A stretch of 64,000 bases of DNA from Chaetoderma sp. LZ-2023a (taxonomy: Eukaryota; Mollusca; Caudofoveata; Chaetodermatida; Chaetodermatidae): NCBI GenBank assembly GCA_034401795.1, contig CM067370.1, positions 106,663,387 to 106,727,386 of the forward strand, given 5' to 3'. The stretch's first letter is position 1. Every line of letters begins with the position of its first letter. A model generated the notes under the pieces. That model saw nothing but the letters and a program-made list of their open reading frames with translations, ran no database searches and was not told where the DNA came from. This document shows, one piece after another, positions 63,780-64,000 of this stretch. The translations under genes and the position numbers were made by a program.

Positions 63780-64000
63780 ATGGGCGGGAGTATCGTCGAG
63801 CAGCTCCTGCAAGTTAAAGGTTTCTACAAGGATCGGGAGTATCTGTCAGATGTGTTCCAGCAGTTGCAGACCGCCATGGCCTCACCGGACTCAGAGATGA
63901 ACAAGGCTCTGCGATACTACAAGCTGGAAAACAGGATGTGCTGCCGAACCCTCCAGCCCTTGGATGTGCATGTTGGCAGCGGGTATAGGGGCTGTAGGGC
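63780..64000 (+). CDS. Unknown protein of the viral-like element, N-terminal part
   Basis: The ATG is six bases after the stop of the previous gene and the frame is open to the window edge (73 residues). It is helical and charged at the start (IVEQLLQVKGFYKDREYLSD). Tight spacing suggests co-transcription with 63594-63773. No family is recognised. Confidence 0.5.
   Translation, partial: MGGSIVEQLLQVKGFYKDREYLSDVFQQLQTAMASPDSEMNKALRYYKLENRMCCRTLQPLDVHVGSGYRGCR

Larger units (their letters stand above)
45968..64000. mobile_element. Polinton/adintovirus-like DNA element, decayed, interrupted by DIRS copy 3
   Basis: Family B DNA polymerase, a DD35E integrase, an A32-type ATPase-like protein, a candidate capsid protein and many small ORFs lie close together on both strands. 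This gene set is that of Polintons/Mavericks and related adintoviruses, which are integrated virus-like elements. The polymerase and at least six other genes contain stops or frameshifts, so the copy is dead. Terminal inverted repeats were not found: the left end is not recognised and the right end is outside the window. No adenovirus-type protease is visible, perhaps because it is outside. Placement of the left limit at the zinc-ribbon gene is inference. Confidence 0.85.

Overview
This window is nuclear DNA of an animal. The evidence is spliceosomal introns with GT/AG borders, a host gene split into at least six exons with matching phases, and several families of metazoan mobile elements. The DIRS retrotransposons, a Polinton/adintovirus-like DNA element, a Penelope remnant and abundant fold-back repeats suggest a marine invertebrate or invertebrate deuterostome. 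The species cannot be told from the sequence.

Region 1 (1-11518) holds two closely related DIRS-type (tyrosine-recombinase) retrotransposons in head-to-tail order. Copy 1 enters from the left edge and keeps open gag, RT-RNase H-methyltransferase-like and recombinase frames. Copy 2 (about 4740-11507) is complete in layout but has several stops and frameshifts in gag and pol. Its recombinase core is open. The copies abut through a 371-bp palindrome whose centre equals the circle-junction sequence that each copy also carries internally (ICR).

Region 2 (11519-22264) holds the 3' part of an unrecognised host gene on the + strand. Six exons encode a basic, Ser/Pro-rich, probably disordered nuclear-type protein ending at 22264. 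Its introns are packed with an old repeat containing a CCATCTTGGAT motif and with two families of hairpin-forming repeats.

Region 3 (22265-45967) is repeat-rich intergenic DNA. It holds the two fold-back families, a TA microsatellite, a degenerate Penelope-like element, a LINE tail, an 11-copy 90-bp satellite, several simple repeats and one doubtful minus-strand ORF.

Region 4 (about 45968 to the right edge) is a decayed Polinton/adintovirus-like element. It carries a small zinc-ribbon protein, a protein-primed-type family B DNA polymerase with a SAP-like N-terminus and a nuclease-like domain, a DD35E integrase, a candidate jelly-roll capsid protein, a protein resembling the C-terminal half of an A32-type packaging ATPase but lacking a P-loop, and many small unknown proteins. 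The genes are tightly packed, several in divergent pairs separated by only 23-60 bp, and a TTTAA-centred motif sits upstream of most start codons. The polymerase gene is split by a third, more divergent DIRS element (about 48786-55648), giving a nested transposon structure.

No bacterial genes, rRNA, convincing tRNA or CRISPR arrays were seen.
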